Shown one piece after another: positions 34,562 through 44,205 of a stretch of DNA of 64,000 bases. Position 1 is the stretch's first letter. Each line of letters opens with the position of its first letter. Position numbers and translations under genes: made by a program. Source of the stretch: Fusibacter bizertensis (GTDB taxonomy: Bacteria > Bacillota > Clostridia > Peptostreptococcales > Acidaminobacteraceae); contig NZ_JARYZI010000003.1 in the NCBI RefSeq assembly GCF_029914245.1, positions 1 to 64,000 of the forward strand, in the 5' to 3' direction. Below the pieces are notes generated by a model that worked only from the letters and a program-made list of their open reading frames with translations, ran no database searches and was not told the origin of the DNA.

Positions 34562-36496
34562 CTATTGATCTATTTTTTCAAATTTTGTTTTTAAAGAACG
34601 CTCAGCAACTTCAGCTAGCAAAGTATTTATAAATACATCGAGCTCTAAGCTTCCAAGTTCGCCAATATCTCTTGAACGCACTGATACTTGACCTAGTTCA
34701 GACTCCTTATCGCCTATGATCAGCATATATGGTCCTTTTTCAAGTTGCGCTTCTCTGATCTTGTATCCGATTTTTTCAGCACGATCATCAAGCTCAGCTC
34801 TAATCCCCATAGCTCTAAGTTTCTTAGCAACTTCTTCAGCATATGGAATATGTCGATCCGCGATAGTGAGTAGCTTAACTTGAACAGGAGCAAGCCATGA
34901 TGGGAATTTACCTGCAAACTCTTCTATTAATATACCCATAAATCTCTCAATTGATCCAAATGCAACTCTATGGATCATTATCGGTTGATGTTTTTCACCA
35001 TCTTTTCCGATATAGCTCAGTTCAAAACGTTGTGGTAACTGCATGTCCAGTTGTATTGTTCCACATTGCCAAGTTCTACCAAGACAGTCCATCAAGTGGA
35101 AATCTATTTTAGGACCGTAGAAAGCACCATCTCCTGGATTGAGTTTGTAATTAATACCTAGTTCGACGAGCGCTTCTGTCAGTGCCTCTTCAGCTCTATT
35201 CCACTCTTCATCACTTCCCATAGAATTTTCAGGTCTAGTTGAAAGTTCTACATGGTAGCTAAATCCAAAAGTTTTATATACTTCATCAATCAAGTTAACA
35301 ACACCGATAATTTCATCTTTAATTTGCTCTGGCAACATGAAAATATGAGCATCATCTTGAGTGAAAGATCTTACTCTCATCAAGCCATGAAGGGCTCCAG
35401 ATAATTCATGTCTATGCACTCTACCCATTTCAGCCATGCGAATTGGGAAATCTTTATAAGAACGCATAGCAGTTTTATAAACAAGCATACATCCAGGACA
35501 GTTCATAGGCTTAACCGCAAAATCTTCATTATCGATCTCAAGGGCATACATATTGTCCTTATAATGATACCAGTGACCAGAAGTTTCCCATAAATGTCTG
35601 TTAAGCATAATTGGTGTTTCTATTTCAACATAGTTAGCTTTATCATGAACTTCTCTCCAATATTTCAAGAGATTATTTTTAACTGCCATACCTTTTGGTA
35701 ACATAAATGGGAATCCTGGTCCTTCTTCCATCAAAGCGAACAAACCAAGTTCTTTACCAATTTTTCTGTGATCTCTTTTCTTTGCTTCTTCAAGCATCTC
35801 AAGATATGCGTCTAGCATAGAAGCTTTAGGGAAAGATGTACCATATATTCTTTGAAGCATTTTATTGTTTTCATTTCCTCTCCAGTATGCGCCAGCAAGA
35901 GAAGTTAATTTCACACTTTTAATTTCTTTTGTCGAACTCACGTGACAACCAGCACAAAGATCTACGAAATCACCTTGTCTATAAAAAGAAATAATCGCGT
36001 CTTCAGGCAAATCGTTAATCAGTTCAACTTTATAAGCCTCACCTTTTTCTGCCATAAATTTGATAGCTTCATCTCTAGGAAGTTCGAATCTTTCAAGTTT
36101 AAGATCTTCTTTTACAATTTTTTTCATCTCAGCTTCAATGCGATCTAAGTCTTCCGGTACAAATTTATGTTCAGTGTCAAAATCGTAGTAAAAACCATTT
36201 TCAATTGCAGGTCCAATTGCAAGTTGTGCATCTGGAAATAGTCTTTTTACTGCTTGCGCCATAATATGAGAGCTTGTATGTCTAAAAGCATGTGCACCTT
36301 CAGCGTCATCGAATTTTAAGATGCTAAGTTCACAGTCTTCTTCTAATTTATATGATAAATCGACGGTTTTACCATTCACCGCTCCAACAACAGCTTCTTT
36401 GGCAAGTCTTCCAGAGATAGATGCTGCAACATCATATACAGTTGTGCCTTTTTGTACCTCTCTCACTGATCCGTCTTTTAGTGTAATTTTAATCAT
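34562..36496 (-). CDS. thrS: Threonyl-tRNA synthetase
   Basis: The 644-residue protein has the complete ThrRS layout: TGS domain (1-62), SAD editing domain (about 65-230, with HTSSHIMAQA and the zinc-binding HxxxH/C positions including CAGCHV), class II core with zinc Cys in KPMNCPGCMLVYK, and C-terminal anticodon-binding domain (about 540-644). It charges tRNA-Thr and removes mischarged Ser. The start follows AGGAGG. T-box control, no clear terminator of its own before the infC promoter. Confidence 0.97.
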   Translation of the reverse strand: MIKITLKDGSVREVQKGTTVYDVAASISGRLAKEAVVGAVNGKTVDLSYKLEEDCELSILKFDDAEGAHAFRHTSSHIMAQAVKRLFPDAQLAIGPAIENGFYYDFDTEHKFVPEDLDRIEAEMKKIVKEDLKLERFELPRDEAIKFMAEKGEAYKVELINDLPEDAIISFYRQGDFVDLCAGCHVSSTKEIKSVKLTSLAGAYWRGNENNKMLQRIYGTSFPKASMLDAYLEMLEEAKKRDHRKIGKELGLFALMEEGPGFPFMLPKGMAVKNNLLKYWREVHDKANYVEIETPIMLNRHLWETSGHWYHYKDNMYALEIDNEDFAVKPMNCPGCMLVYKTAMRSYKDFPIRMAEMGRVHRHELSGALHGLMRVRSFTQDDAHIFMLPEQIKDEIIGVVNLIDEVYKTFGFSYHVELSTRPENSMGSDEEWNRAEEALTEALVELGINYKLNPGDGAFYGPKIDFHLMDCLGRTWQCGTIQLDMQLPQRFELSYIGKDGEKHQPIMIHRVAFGSIERFMGILIEEFAGKFPSWLAPVQVKLLTIADRHIPYAEEVAKKLRAMGIRAELDDRAEKIGYKIREAQLEKGPYMLIIGDKESELGQVSVRSRDIGELGSLELDVFINTLLAEVAERSLKTKFEKIDQ

Positions 36497-36589
36497 GTTA
36501 ACCTCCTTTTTTCCTTTTTATTTTTTGACTTAAGTCAAAGTAAAAATCTTCGTACAACAAGTACTTGGATTCTATCACAAGGTAGATGA

Positions 36590-36840
36590 AACTAAAAAAA
36601 CCTCATCTCTAGCATACGCTAGGGACGAGGTTATATCGCGGTTCCACCCTAATAGCTCTTAACGAGCCACTCAAAAGACCTTAACGCGGCCTAACGCAAA
36701 CATTTCAGTATTCACTTACTAAATTTGAGCTAAAAGTTAGTTTTCCCATTACGCTACTTATGTGTTCTCACAGCTACTGAACTCATTCTCTTGAAGTTTA
36801 TATAATGGTACTCTTCTTTATTAACGCTTTTATTAATTTA
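36590..36840 (-). promoter_or_regulatory. T-box riboswitch upstream of thrS (specifier ACT)
   Basis: T-box core AGGGTGGAACCGCG at 36651-36637 on the minus strand. The specifier context GGAAA-ACT-AACTTTTAG places ACT (Thr) at 36741-36739. The terminator CCTCGTCCCTAGCG/TGCTAGAGATGAGG with a seven-T run lies at about 36630-36594. A further 95 nt separates it from the thrS ATG. Confidence 0.94.
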
Positions 36841-36845
36841 AAATA

Positions 36846-36874
36846 ATGATAGCTTACTGACTGAAAAATGTCAA
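36846..36874 (-). promoter_or_regulatory. Promoter of T-box-thrS
   Basis: Minus strand: perfect -35 TTGACA (36874-36869), 17-bp spacer, -10 TATCAT (36851-36846). Confidence 0.82.
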
Positions 36875-36903
36875 CTGTCCATACAAAAATAATTGTAAAC
36901 AAT

Positions 36904-37506
36904 TTATTTTAAAGCATACAGAACAATTACCCCTTGAAAAATCCCAATAAAAAAACCAATAACACCACCTAAAACTTCAATATGTTTAAGTTCAGTTTTC
37001 GCTATCTTAAGTGTCATCTCTTCGATTTTTTCAAAGTCATAAGCGTTTATTTGATCTTCAACCATTTTACTGATATTGATAGATTCTATCGCTTTGTGAC
37101 TTAATTGTTCACCAAGTTCCACAATAATTTGCTCACCATTTTCATCAATCATTTGTTCGATATTTTGCAAAATCATCCCTTTAAACATCGATGGAATAAT
37201 CGAAGGCATCTTTTCATTTGCTACAACCATAACTTTTTGTTTAATCAAATTTATAATTTGCTGTTTATCCATATCTGTAATCATTTTATCGACTATTTTT
37301 TCGATTGATATGAGTTCATCACTTATGACATCGCCGATTGATTTAGCGATCTCAGCTTTTCTTTTAGGGATAAGCCCTTGTATAACAAATGGTGTACCTT
37401 TTATGCCTATTGGGTTTACAGGTCTAAACATCAATTTAATTGCGATGACGTTGGTCATCCATCCAATAATCGCACCTATACTTGCTAATATTAATAGTTT
37501 TAACAT
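36904..37506 (-). CDS. DUF445 family membrane protein
   Basis: This 200-residue protein is of the DUF445/YheB-like family. It starts with a membrane helix (LLILASIGAIIGWMTNVIAIKLMF), has the family motif GWMTNVIAIKLMFRP followed by PFVIQGLIPKRKAEIAKSIG, then a mainly helical soluble part, and ends with a second membrane helix (VIGFFIGIFQGVIVLYAL). Function is unknown. It is shorter than the 370-residue members, keeping only one repeat. It is last in the hslO-DUF6873-DUF445 run; no terminator is seen before the thrS promoter. Confidence 0.85.
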   Translation of the reverse strand: MLKLLILASIGAIIGWMTNVIAIKLMFRPVNPIGIKGTPFVIQGLIPKRKAEIAKSIGDVISDELISIEKIVDKMITDMDKQQIINLIKQKVMVVANEKMPSIIPSMFKGMILQNIEQMIDENGEQIIVELGEQLSHKAIESINISKMVEDQINAYDFEKIEEMTLKIAKTELKHIEVLGGVIGFFIGIFQGVIVLYALK

Positions 37507-37517
37507 TTGAACACCTT

Positions 37518-38222
37518 CTATCTCTGATAGTATAAAATCGAACCTACATCTACTAACAAGCCTTGATGTAATTCGACTACTTTAAAACTCTGATTTTCGA
37601 TAAACTGCCTAATCAGATCGCCTTCTGGATGGAAATCAAGCGATCCATTAATGATTATATTTTTTTCAACAGTACCACCCACACCACCAATAAAACCATA
37701 TTGAAACCCATCTAGAGCAATGTTTCCAGGTTCTATCTTAAGCACTTTGTAGCCCTGTTCCTTTAATGCTTTGTACATACCACCATCAGATGTAATTGCA
37801 GCTATTTGCCCTATAGGTAATACACTGCATCTTGCATAACCTTGATTGACATCAATAATATTGAGTTTTGTTTGATCTAAGATGATTTGATCGGTAATGC
37901 TTTTTTTTAGAAACAAATGATTTTTCATCGGGAGCACATTGTATACAGCATCATATGGATATGTCACATCTAACAAAGTCTTACCGCATATGATTTGATC
38001 ATCTTCTACCCCTAGGCTTAAAAGATATTCTTCGTATAAATTGTAAATACTAGGCTCCAATATAATTTTATCACCAATGACTGCAAGTGATAAATCACAG
38101 TGATGCGCAACTCTAATATCTACACTAGGGTTTGACGTTATTTCAACAACATGATGGTTATCAAAAAAACTATTTTTTCTAATTTTCTCCGCAACTTCTG
38201 CATTTGTAAATATTATTCCCAT
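37518..38222 (-). CDS. DUF6873-like protein
   Basis: The 234-residue soluble protein resembles the family called DUF6873 (guanidinium-modifying-enzyme fold). Visible features are a QGYARCSVLPIG segment near residue 130 with a conserved Cys, an ITSDGGMYKALKEQGY region and a GFIGGVGGTV segment near 177. Catalysis has not been shown to my knowledge. It lies 13 bp after hslO and 11 bp before the DUF445 gene, so it is in their operon. Confidence 0.7.
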   Translation of the reverse strand: MGIIFTNAEVAEKIRKNSFFDNHHVVEITSNPSVDIRVAHHCDLSLAVIGDKIILEPSIYNLYEEYLLSLGVEDDQIICGKTLLDVTYPYDAVYNVLPMKNHLFLKKSITDQIILDQTKLNIIDVNQGYARCSVLPIGQIAAITSDGGMYKALKEQGYKVLKIEPGNIALDGFQYGFIGGVGGTVEKNIIINGSLDFHPEGDLIRQFIENQSFKVVELHQGLLVDVGSILYYQR

Positions 38223-38234
38223 AGATGCTCACTT

Positions 38235-39128
38235 TTATGATAGAACTTCGTTTGGCGCTTCTATAAGTGCAGTTAATTCAAGCTCACTAAAAATATACTT
38301 TTGATTACAAAAATGACAAACGAGCTCAGCTTCACCTTCTTCATCAATGATTGCTTTGATTTCAGTTTTGCCTAAACTTATAAGTGCGTTCTCCATCTTT
38401 TCTCTACTGCAATCACACTTGTAGTTAAGTTCATACTCTTCTAATTCATCAAAACCAAGACCAGCTAAGACTTGTCCAGCAATTTGCATAATCGTTAAAC
38501 CTTCTTCAAACTGTTGTGTTAAAGGAGGCATTCCCTTTAAATTTGATTCAAGTTGTTGGATTGTTTCTTCGGTAGTCTCAGGGAGCAATTGAACGATAAA
38601 GCCACCAGCGTATTTTACATGTGCATCTTTTCCAAAACTTACCCCTAATGATACAGCAGTAGGCTGTTGTTCTGATTGAGCAAAATATTGTGCTAGATCT
38701 TCAGCAATTTCTCCAGATACTAGATTACACTGTCCTAAAAATGGTTCTTTCATGCCTATGTCTCTTATTACAATGATCTTTCCATCTTTGCCTATTGCTG
38801 TTCCTACATCAAGTTTTCCGTGCTCGTCGAAGATATTAACAGCTTGAGGATTATTCATATAAGCCTTCACATTTCCATGAGAATCCGCAACAGCAACCAT
38901 GAGCTTTATTTCATTTGAACCTTTGATTTGTAACGTTACTTTTTCTTTGTCTATTTTACTCATCATTCCCATCATCGATGCAGCAGTAATCGTTCTACCA
39001 AGTGCAGTTGCAGAGATAGGTGATAAATCATGTGTCGTTCTCGCATTTTCTACCATTTCTGTTGTCTGTGCCACGTAAATTCTTACTTCCCTATTAACAG
39101 ACATCCCTGTTATTAATTTACCTTTCAT
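38235..39128 (-). CDS. hslO: Hsp33 redox-regulated chaperone
   Basis: The 297-residue protein is Hsp33. The N-terminal domain (1-230) includes ARTTHDLSPISATALGRTI and MNNPQAVNIFDEHGKLDVGTAIGKDG. The zinc-binding redox switch at the C-terminus has CDC (about residue 241) and CHFC (about 273), the four Cys expected. Oxidation releases zinc and activates the holdase. The start overlaps the methyltransferase stop by ATGA. The start follows GGAGG. Confidence 0.96.
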   Translation of the reverse strand: MKGKLITGMSVNREVRIYVAQTTEMVENARTTHDLSPISATALGRTITAASMMGMMSKIDKEKVTLQIKGSNEIKLMVAVADSHGNVKAYMNNPQAVNIFDEHGKLDVGTAIGKDGKIIVIRDIGMKEPFLGQCNLVSGEIAEDLAQYFAQSEQQPTAVSLGVSFGKDAHVKYAGGFIVQLLPETTEETIQQLESNLKGMPPLTQQFEEGLTIMQIAGQVLAGLGFDELEEYELNYKCDCSREKMENALISLGKTEIKAIIDEEGEAELVCHFCNQKYIFSELELTALIEAPNEVLS

Positions 39129-39892
39129 TTTGCCTCCGTAATTTGAACTTCAGTTTTCTTTTTTAATATAAAACAAATTCTTTGAGATTGTTCATGCTTT
39201 TGTTTAAAACTATCGCCATCAACGATATCCAACACCTCAAAAAATGGGTTGATAACAGTTAAAACATCTTCTATTTCATATGCCCTTTGAGTGTGGAATT
39301 CTTCATATCTCTCATATCCGTTGCCTTCGTCTTTGAATATAGTTAATGAGAAATTCAAGAGATTGAGTGTTTCATCATATTCATTTTCCCATATATATGC
39401 TTCACTCTCAAAAGTTTCGGCAAAAGTGTTATTACCAATTATTTCTTTTAATTTATACTTTGAGCTCAAATCAAACACAACAACCCCCTCTTCATTTAAA
39501 TGGAGGTTAATTTGTTGCATTACTTTTGATAAAGTATCGATATCATGTTGATAGTTCATGCCATCACACATACAACAAACCATATCGTATTTTTTTTTCG
39601 TACTAAAATTCGCCATATCTTGATGATAAAACTTAATCTTAGCACCACAGTCATAGGCCTTACTTTGAGCAATTGTGAGCATATCTTCTGAAATATCCAG
39701 TGCTTCGCATAGATATCCCTTTTGTGATAAGCCAACACTAATTGTCCCTGTGCCACAGGCTAACTCAAGTATACTCCTTGGATTAGTCATATGCTTTTTT
39801 GCAATACTATCTAATTGGTTGATCCACAAAGGATAATCAATATCATATTGCATTAGATCGTAAACTGAAGCGAACTCTCTATAAATTTCCAT
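39125..39892 (-). CDS. Class I SAM-dependent methyltransferase
   Basis: The 255-residue protein has the SAM-binding motif ILELACGTGTISVGL near residue 40, the acidic end of strand 2 (CEALDISEDML) and the motif post-II VCCMCDGMNY near 105. These match small class I methyltransferases of unknown substrate. The start follows AAGGAAG. Its stop overlaps the hslO start by 4 bp, so they are coupled. Confidence 0.87.
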   Translation of the reverse strand: MEIYREFASVYDLMQYDIDYPLWINQLDSIAKKHMTNPRSILELACGTGTISVGLSQKGYLCEALDISEDMLTIAQSKAYDCGAKIKFYHQDMANFSTKKKYDMVCCMCDGMNYQHDIDTLSKVMQQINLHLNEEGVVVFDLSSKYKLKEIIGNNTFAETFESEAYIWENEYDETLNLLNFSLTIFKDEGNGYERYEEFHTQRAYEIEDVLTVINPFFEVLDIVDGDSFKQKHEQSQRICFILKKKTEVQITEAK

Positions 39893-39907
39893 ATTATCTT
39901 CCTTAAA

Positions 39908-40939
39908 TTAAAAATAAGCCAAATAGATTACGAGCCCATACATCATCATCGCCAGCACGATAGGTAATAACTCAATTGGGTTAATATTAAGTGGTTTGTT
40001 CTCCCATAGTGGTCCATATCTATCCGAATTTTTTTCAAGATTTATGTTTTCTAAATAATTGCTCTGATCACCAGATCTATCTACATCATCTACAATTCCA
40101 TTTGTCATTTCTAACCGTGGAAACTGAGTTCGCAGACTTTTCAGTAATCCTTTTATACCTATAATACATACTGCACCAATTAAAACATAGAAAACCATAA
40201 CGCCTAGTATAACACTTGGCGTATTAAAAATCAATTCATTTGATTCTTGAGGGATGACGCCACTAGATGAAGAAAGATTCGTTATAAATCCCATAGTAAC
40301 TGCAATACCATTATTCGTCATATGGGCAATCATGCCTGAAAATATCGAACCCGTCAATTGTACGAGATATGAAAACATAATTCCAAGAATGATTGGACCT
40401 AAAAAATTCTGCGGGTTAAAATGAAATATTCCAAATAAAAGTCCACTAAAAATCGCGCCCCATTTTCTCCCTAGCTTGCTCTCATAAGCATTGAGTATAG
40501 CACCTCTAAAAAATATTTCTTCACAGATACCAGCCGAACCTGCAATTACAGCAAAAAGTAGTGCAAACTCTGCACTATTTGATGCTGTTGGAATCACTGA
40601 TACAATCGAATCACCAAACAACTCAATAAAAAATATCGTAATTAAATTAGCAACTGCAACTGTAGGGAGCAATAATGCTGCTAAAATGATAATCTTGAGC
40701 ACAGCACTAAAAGGTATACTTTTAAATCTAAAGACTTTCTTCACATCTTTTTTTGTTATAAATGCATATAGTAAAATCGGAATTGCCATTAATCCAAATT
40801 CTGTGATCAGTAGTCCTGAGATAAGTTCTCTGCTCTGAACATATGCTCCTACAGTTAGAAAGAGCAATGCCAATAGGATAAAAAATATATTGGCTTCTTT
40901 TATAGAGAATACACGTTGTCTAATTTTTGATTCACTCAT
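39908..40939 (-). CDS. CPBP family intramembrane metalloprotease
   Basis: The 343-residue protein has about eight membrane helices and the CPBP/Abi (CAAX protease-like) motifs: EEIFFRG (near residue 138) with the catalytic Glu pair and Arg, HFNPQNF (near 172) and AHMTNN (near 208) with the metal-binding His. Bacterial members serve in diverse roles including bacteriocin immunity. A C-terminal hydrophilic stretch and a last helix follow. It lies 8 bp after the M20D gene. Confidence 0.87.
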   Translation of the reverse strand: MSESKIRQRVFSIKEANIFFILLALLFLTVGAYVQSRELISGLLITEFGLMAIPILLYAFITKKDVKKVFRFKSIPFSAVLKIIILAALLLPTVAVANLITIFFIELFGDSIVSVIPTASNSAEFALLFAVIAGSAGICEEIFFRGAILNAYESKLGRKWGAIFSGLLFGIFHFNPQNFLGPIILGIMFSYLVQLTGSIFSGMIAHMTNNGIAVTMGFITNLSSSSGVIPQESNELIFNTPSVILGVMVFYVLIGAVCIIGIKGLLKSLRTQFPRLEMTNGIVDDVDRSGDQSNYLENINLEKNSDRYGPLWENKPLNINPIELLPIVLAMMMYGLVIYLAYF

Positions 40940-40947
40940 ATGTCCTC

Positions 40948-42099
40948 CTATATTTGGATACTACCTTTATATGTTAAGATATTGATATAGGACTGCATAC
41001 CATCGAGTAATATCCTGTTATCAAAATTAAATTTCGAATTGTGCAAGGGATATACATAGTCTTTTTCTTCATTATATGTCCCCACAAAATAGAAAAGCCC
41101 CGGTACTTTTTCTTGATAATAGGAAAAATCTTCGCTAATCATCTGTGGTTCAATGACTTCACACTGTACGCCATGAAAATTTACAAACTCTGTGAAAAGC
41201 CTTTGATCATTAACCACAGGTGGATACATATCTCTATATTCGATTTCGATTTTCACTTCGTATGCAGCTTCAATACCAGCCAAATACTTTGTCATTCTTG
41301 TCTTAATTTGATTGTACACTACTTTATCAAAAGCTCGTATTGTTCCTTCAAGTCTCGCCTTTCCAGCTATGATGTTACGACGTTCTCCTGCATCCATTTT
41401 CCCTATTGTTAAAACAGCTGGATTAATTGGACTAATATTTCTACTAACTATTGATTGAAGACCTAAAATAACTTCACTCGCAATTACAATACCATCTATA
41501 CCAGTATGAGGCATGGCGCCATGTGCACTCCTTGCATAAATATCTATATCAAATTCACCAGTCATCGCCATCATAGGACCAGGGCAAAGGCCAATCTTTC
41601 CTTGCGCTACCGATGGGAAAACATGAATACCATAGATTTCTGAAACATTGTATTTTTCAAGTATCCCTTCATTGACTAAAACTTCAGCCCCTCCAGGTCC
41701 TTCTTCAGCAGGTTGAAAAATAAGGAGTATGTTATCTACTATTTTAACATCACTACTCGAAAGCACTCTAGCTAGTCCAAGCATCATTGCCATGTGCCCA
41801 TCATGACCACAGGCATGCATAAAATTATCATGGGTTGAATGTGTTTCAAATGAACTTTCTTCTTTAACAGATAAGCCGTCCATATCGGTTCTAAATGCAA
41901 GTGTTTGTGTTGGTGAAATCCCTTTAAAAAGCGCAACAATACCAGTACCACCTACAAGTTCGTATTCAACATCCAATTCTTTTAAAACATTTTGTATATA
42001 CGCGCTGGTTTTATATTCACAAAATCCAGCTTCTGGAATAAGGTGTAATGCTTTTCGATCTTCGTAAACTTTTTCTTTTAATTGCTCTAGTATTGTCAT
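40948..42099 (-). CDS. M20D family amidohydrolase, probable N-acetyl-diaminopimelate deacetylase
   Basis: The 383-residue protein has the M20D motifs: IPEAGFCEYKTS (start), FRTDMDGLSV, HACGHDGHMAMMLG with metal ligands near residue 105, and FQPAEEGPGGAEVLV near 135, including the catalytic Glu pair. It hydrolyses N-acyl amino acids. It is divergent from asd-dapA-dapB-dapH; because DapH uses an acetyl group, a deacetylase is needed and this is the obvious candidate (dapL type, as YkuR in Bacillus). Specificity is an inference. The ATG at 42099 follows GAGGTG. Confidence 0.82.
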   Translation of the reverse strand: MTILEQLKEKVYEDRKALHLIPEAGFCEYKTSAYIQNVLKELDVEYELVGGTGIVALFKGISPTQTLAFRTDMDGLSVKEESSFETHSTHDNFMHACGHDGHMAMMLGLARVLSSSDVKIVDNILLIFQPAEEGPGGAEVLVNEGILEKYNVSEIYGIHVFPSVAQGKIGLCPGPMMAMTGEFDIDIYARSAHGAMPHTGIDGIVIASEVILGLQSIVSRNISPINPAVLTIGKMDAGERRNIIAGKARLEGTIRAFDKVVYNQIKTRMTKYLAGIEAAYEVKIEIEYRDMYPPVVNDQRLFTEFVNFHGVQCEVIEPQMISEDFSYYQEKVPGLFYFVGTYNEEKDYVYPLHNSKFNFDNRILLDGMQSYINILTYKGSIQI

Positions 42100-42128
42100 A
42101 TTCACCTCGTATAACATTATTTTTATTA

Positions 42129-42157
42129 TTGACGTCACTTTTTCATAGTGATAGTAT
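42129..42157 (+). promoter_or_regulatory. Promoter of asd-dapABH
   Basis: -35 TTGACG (42129-42134), 17-bp spacer, -10 TAGTAT (42152-42157). The spacer is itself an imperfect palindrome (TCACT...AGTGA). The predicted leader of about 160 nt before asd contains no L-box (lysine riboswitch) that I recognise. Confidence 0.6.
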
Positions 42158-42325
42158 ATATATAATTATCCAAAAGACTGCATGTATACAATATAATTGG
42201 GAACTAATTAACCCATCTTTGGACATCACCTTAGTGTCAATCATTATTATATTTTATATGATATGGATTAAGTATTCAAGGTTAGCGCTGTTAACAAAAA
42301 AAACAATTATATTTAGGAGGTTTTT

Positions 42326-43327
42326 ATGAAAAAAATCAACTTGGCTGTAGTCGGTGCAACTGGCATGGTGGGAAGAACATTTTTAAAAGTACTAGAAGAC
42401 AGAGATTTCCCATTTGAAAAACTTTTTTGCTTTGCATCAAAAAAATCAGCTGGCGAAATCGTTGTCTGTAAAGGTAAGGAATATGTTGTCGAAGAATTGA
42501 CCGAAGCGTCATTTGATCAAGATATTGATATTGCACTTTTTTCTGCTGGTGGAGATATCAGCTTGAAGTTCGCACCGATTGCTGCCGCAAAAGGTGTTGT
42601 CGTTATTGATAATTCAAGCGCGTGGAGAATGGATCCAAATGTCCCTCTTGTTGTACCAGAAGTAAATCCACACGTCCTTAAAAACCACAAAAATATCATT
42701 GCAAATCCAAATTGCTCTACTATACAAGCGATGGTAGTGCTTAAACCATTATATGAAGCATTTGGCATTAAAAGAATTGTCTATTCTACTTATCAAGCAG
42801 TATCAGGTTCTGGTGTTAAAGGTGTTTATGATTTAGAAGAAGGCTTAAAAGGTAATAATCCATTAAGCTGTTATGCGCATCCTATTGCTGGTAACTGTTT
42901 ACCACAGATAGATGTTTTTGAATCAAATGGCTATACAAAAGAAGAAATGAAAATGATCGATGAAACCAAAAAAATCCTTGAAGATGACGCACTTAAAATT
43001 ACTGCTACCGCTGTACGTGTGCCGATCTTTTATAGCCATAGCGAATCCGTCAATATTGAACTTGAAAAACCTTTTGAAGTTGAGGCAATTAAATCATTAT
43101 TAAGCAGTTCAAAAGGATTGGTATTACAAGACGATCCTGCAAACGGGATATATCCTCTTGCCGCTTCTGCTGCTGGAACTGATCCAGTTTATGTAGGTAG
43201 AATTAGAAGAGATGAAAGCCTTGAAAATGGTATCAATCTTTGGATTGTTGCAGATAATATCAGGAAAGGTGCTGCTACTAACGCGATTCAGATCGCTGAA
43301 ACATTAATTGAAAGGAACTTAATATGA
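42326..43327 (+). CDS. asd: Aspartate-semialdehyde dehydrogenase
   Basis: The 333-residue enzyme reduces aspartyl phosphate to aspartate semialdehyde with NADPH. The N-terminal Rossmann motif is VVGATGMVGRTFLKVL. The catalytic Cys is in ANPNCSTIQ (about residue 131) and the His lies in the RVPIFYSHSESVN region. The start follows TAGGAGG. The stop overlaps the dapA ATG by 4 bp. Confidence 0.97.
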   Translation: MKKINLAVVGATGMVGRTFLKVLEDRDFPFEKLFCFASKKSAGEIVVCKGKEYVVEELTEASFDQDIDIALFSAGGDISLKFAPIAAAKGVVVIDNSSAWRMDPNVPLVVPEVNPHVLKNHKNIIANPNCSTIQAMVVLKPLYEAFGIKRIVYSTYQAVSGSGVKGVYDLEEGLKGNNPLSCYAHPIAGNCLPQIDVFESNGYTKEEMKMIDETKKILEDDALKITATAVRVPIFYSHSESVNIELEKPFEVEAIKSLLSSSKGLVLQDDPANGIYPLAASAAGTDPVYVGRIRRDESLENGINLWIVADNIRKGAATNAIQIAETLIERNLI

Positions 43328-44205
43328 GTATTTTTAAAGGTTCAGGTGTTGCATTAGTTACACCCTTCAGTGAAGATACCCTAAATTTAGAAGTTCTATA
43401 CCAATTAATCGATTGGCATATTGCTGAAGGTACAGATGCCCTTATTATCAGTGGCACTACTGGTGAAGCGTCAACAATGACGCTAACTGAAAAGAAAATT
43501 CTTTTTACAGAGACAGTCAAGTATGTTAACAAACGCATCCCAGTTATCGCAGGAACCGGTACAAATAGCACAAAAACTTCTATTGAGAACAGCATACTCG
43601 CAAAGGAATGTGGTGTTGATGGACTTTTGGTCGTAACGCCTTATTACAATAAATGTACACAAGAAGGTCTTTATTTACATTTTGAAGCAATTGCAAATGC
43701 TGTAGATTTGCCTTTGATCCTGTACAATGTACCCTCGAGAACTTCTGTTAATATGTTACCTCTAACGGTTTTAAGACTATCAGAAATTGAAAATATAGTA
43801 GGCATCAAAGAAGCTAGTGCAGATATCACTCAAATTACTGAACTATTCAGACTTGTACCTCCTACATTTGATATCTATTCTGGAAACGACGACCATGTAC
43901 TGCCAATTATGGCTCTTGGTGGTGCCGGAGTAATAACTACTGTTGGCAATATTATACCAAAGTTAGTTCATGAACTAACATCAAGCTGTTTAAACAATGA
44001 TTATATGGGGGCGAAAGCGCTTCAATTCAAAATTAATCCCATGGCTCAATCGGTCTTCACTGAAGTCAATCCAATACCAATTAAAGCTGCAGTACAAATG
44101 CTTGGTTTTGAAGTAGGAAATGTCAGGCTACCGCTAACACCTGCTCTTGATAGCACCGTTAAACAACTGGAAAAAGTGATGTTAGCTCTTGAGGTGTCAA
44201 GATGA
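43324..44205 (+). CDS. dapA: 4-hydroxy-tetrahydrodipicolinate synthase
   Basis: The 293-residue aldolase condenses pyruvate and aspartate semialdehyde. Signatures are GTTGEASTMT near residue 44, VTPYYNKCTQEGLYLHF near 105, YNVPSRTSVN near 134 (catalytic Tyr) and GIKEAS near 160 (Schiff-base Lys). Overlaps asd and dapB by 4 bp each. Confidence 0.97.
   Translation: MSIFKGSGVALVTPFSEDTLNLEVLYQLIDWHIAEGTDALIISGTTGEASTMTLTEKKILFTETVKYVNKRIPVIAGTGTNSTKTSIENSILAKECGVDGLLVVTPYYNKCTQEGLYLHFEAIANAVDLPLILYNVPSRTSVNMLPLTVLRLSEIENIVGIKEASADITQITELFRLVPPTFDIYSGNDDHVLPIMALGGAGVITTVGNIIPKLVHELTSSCLNNDYMGAKALQFKINPMAQSVFTEVNPIPIKAAVQMLGFEVGNVRLPLTPALDSTVKQLEKVMLALEVSR

Noticed and set aside
42158-42325. Lysine riboswitch before asd
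   Set aside because: I looked for the conserved L-box core in this leader and did not find it; the leader is short and very AT-rich.
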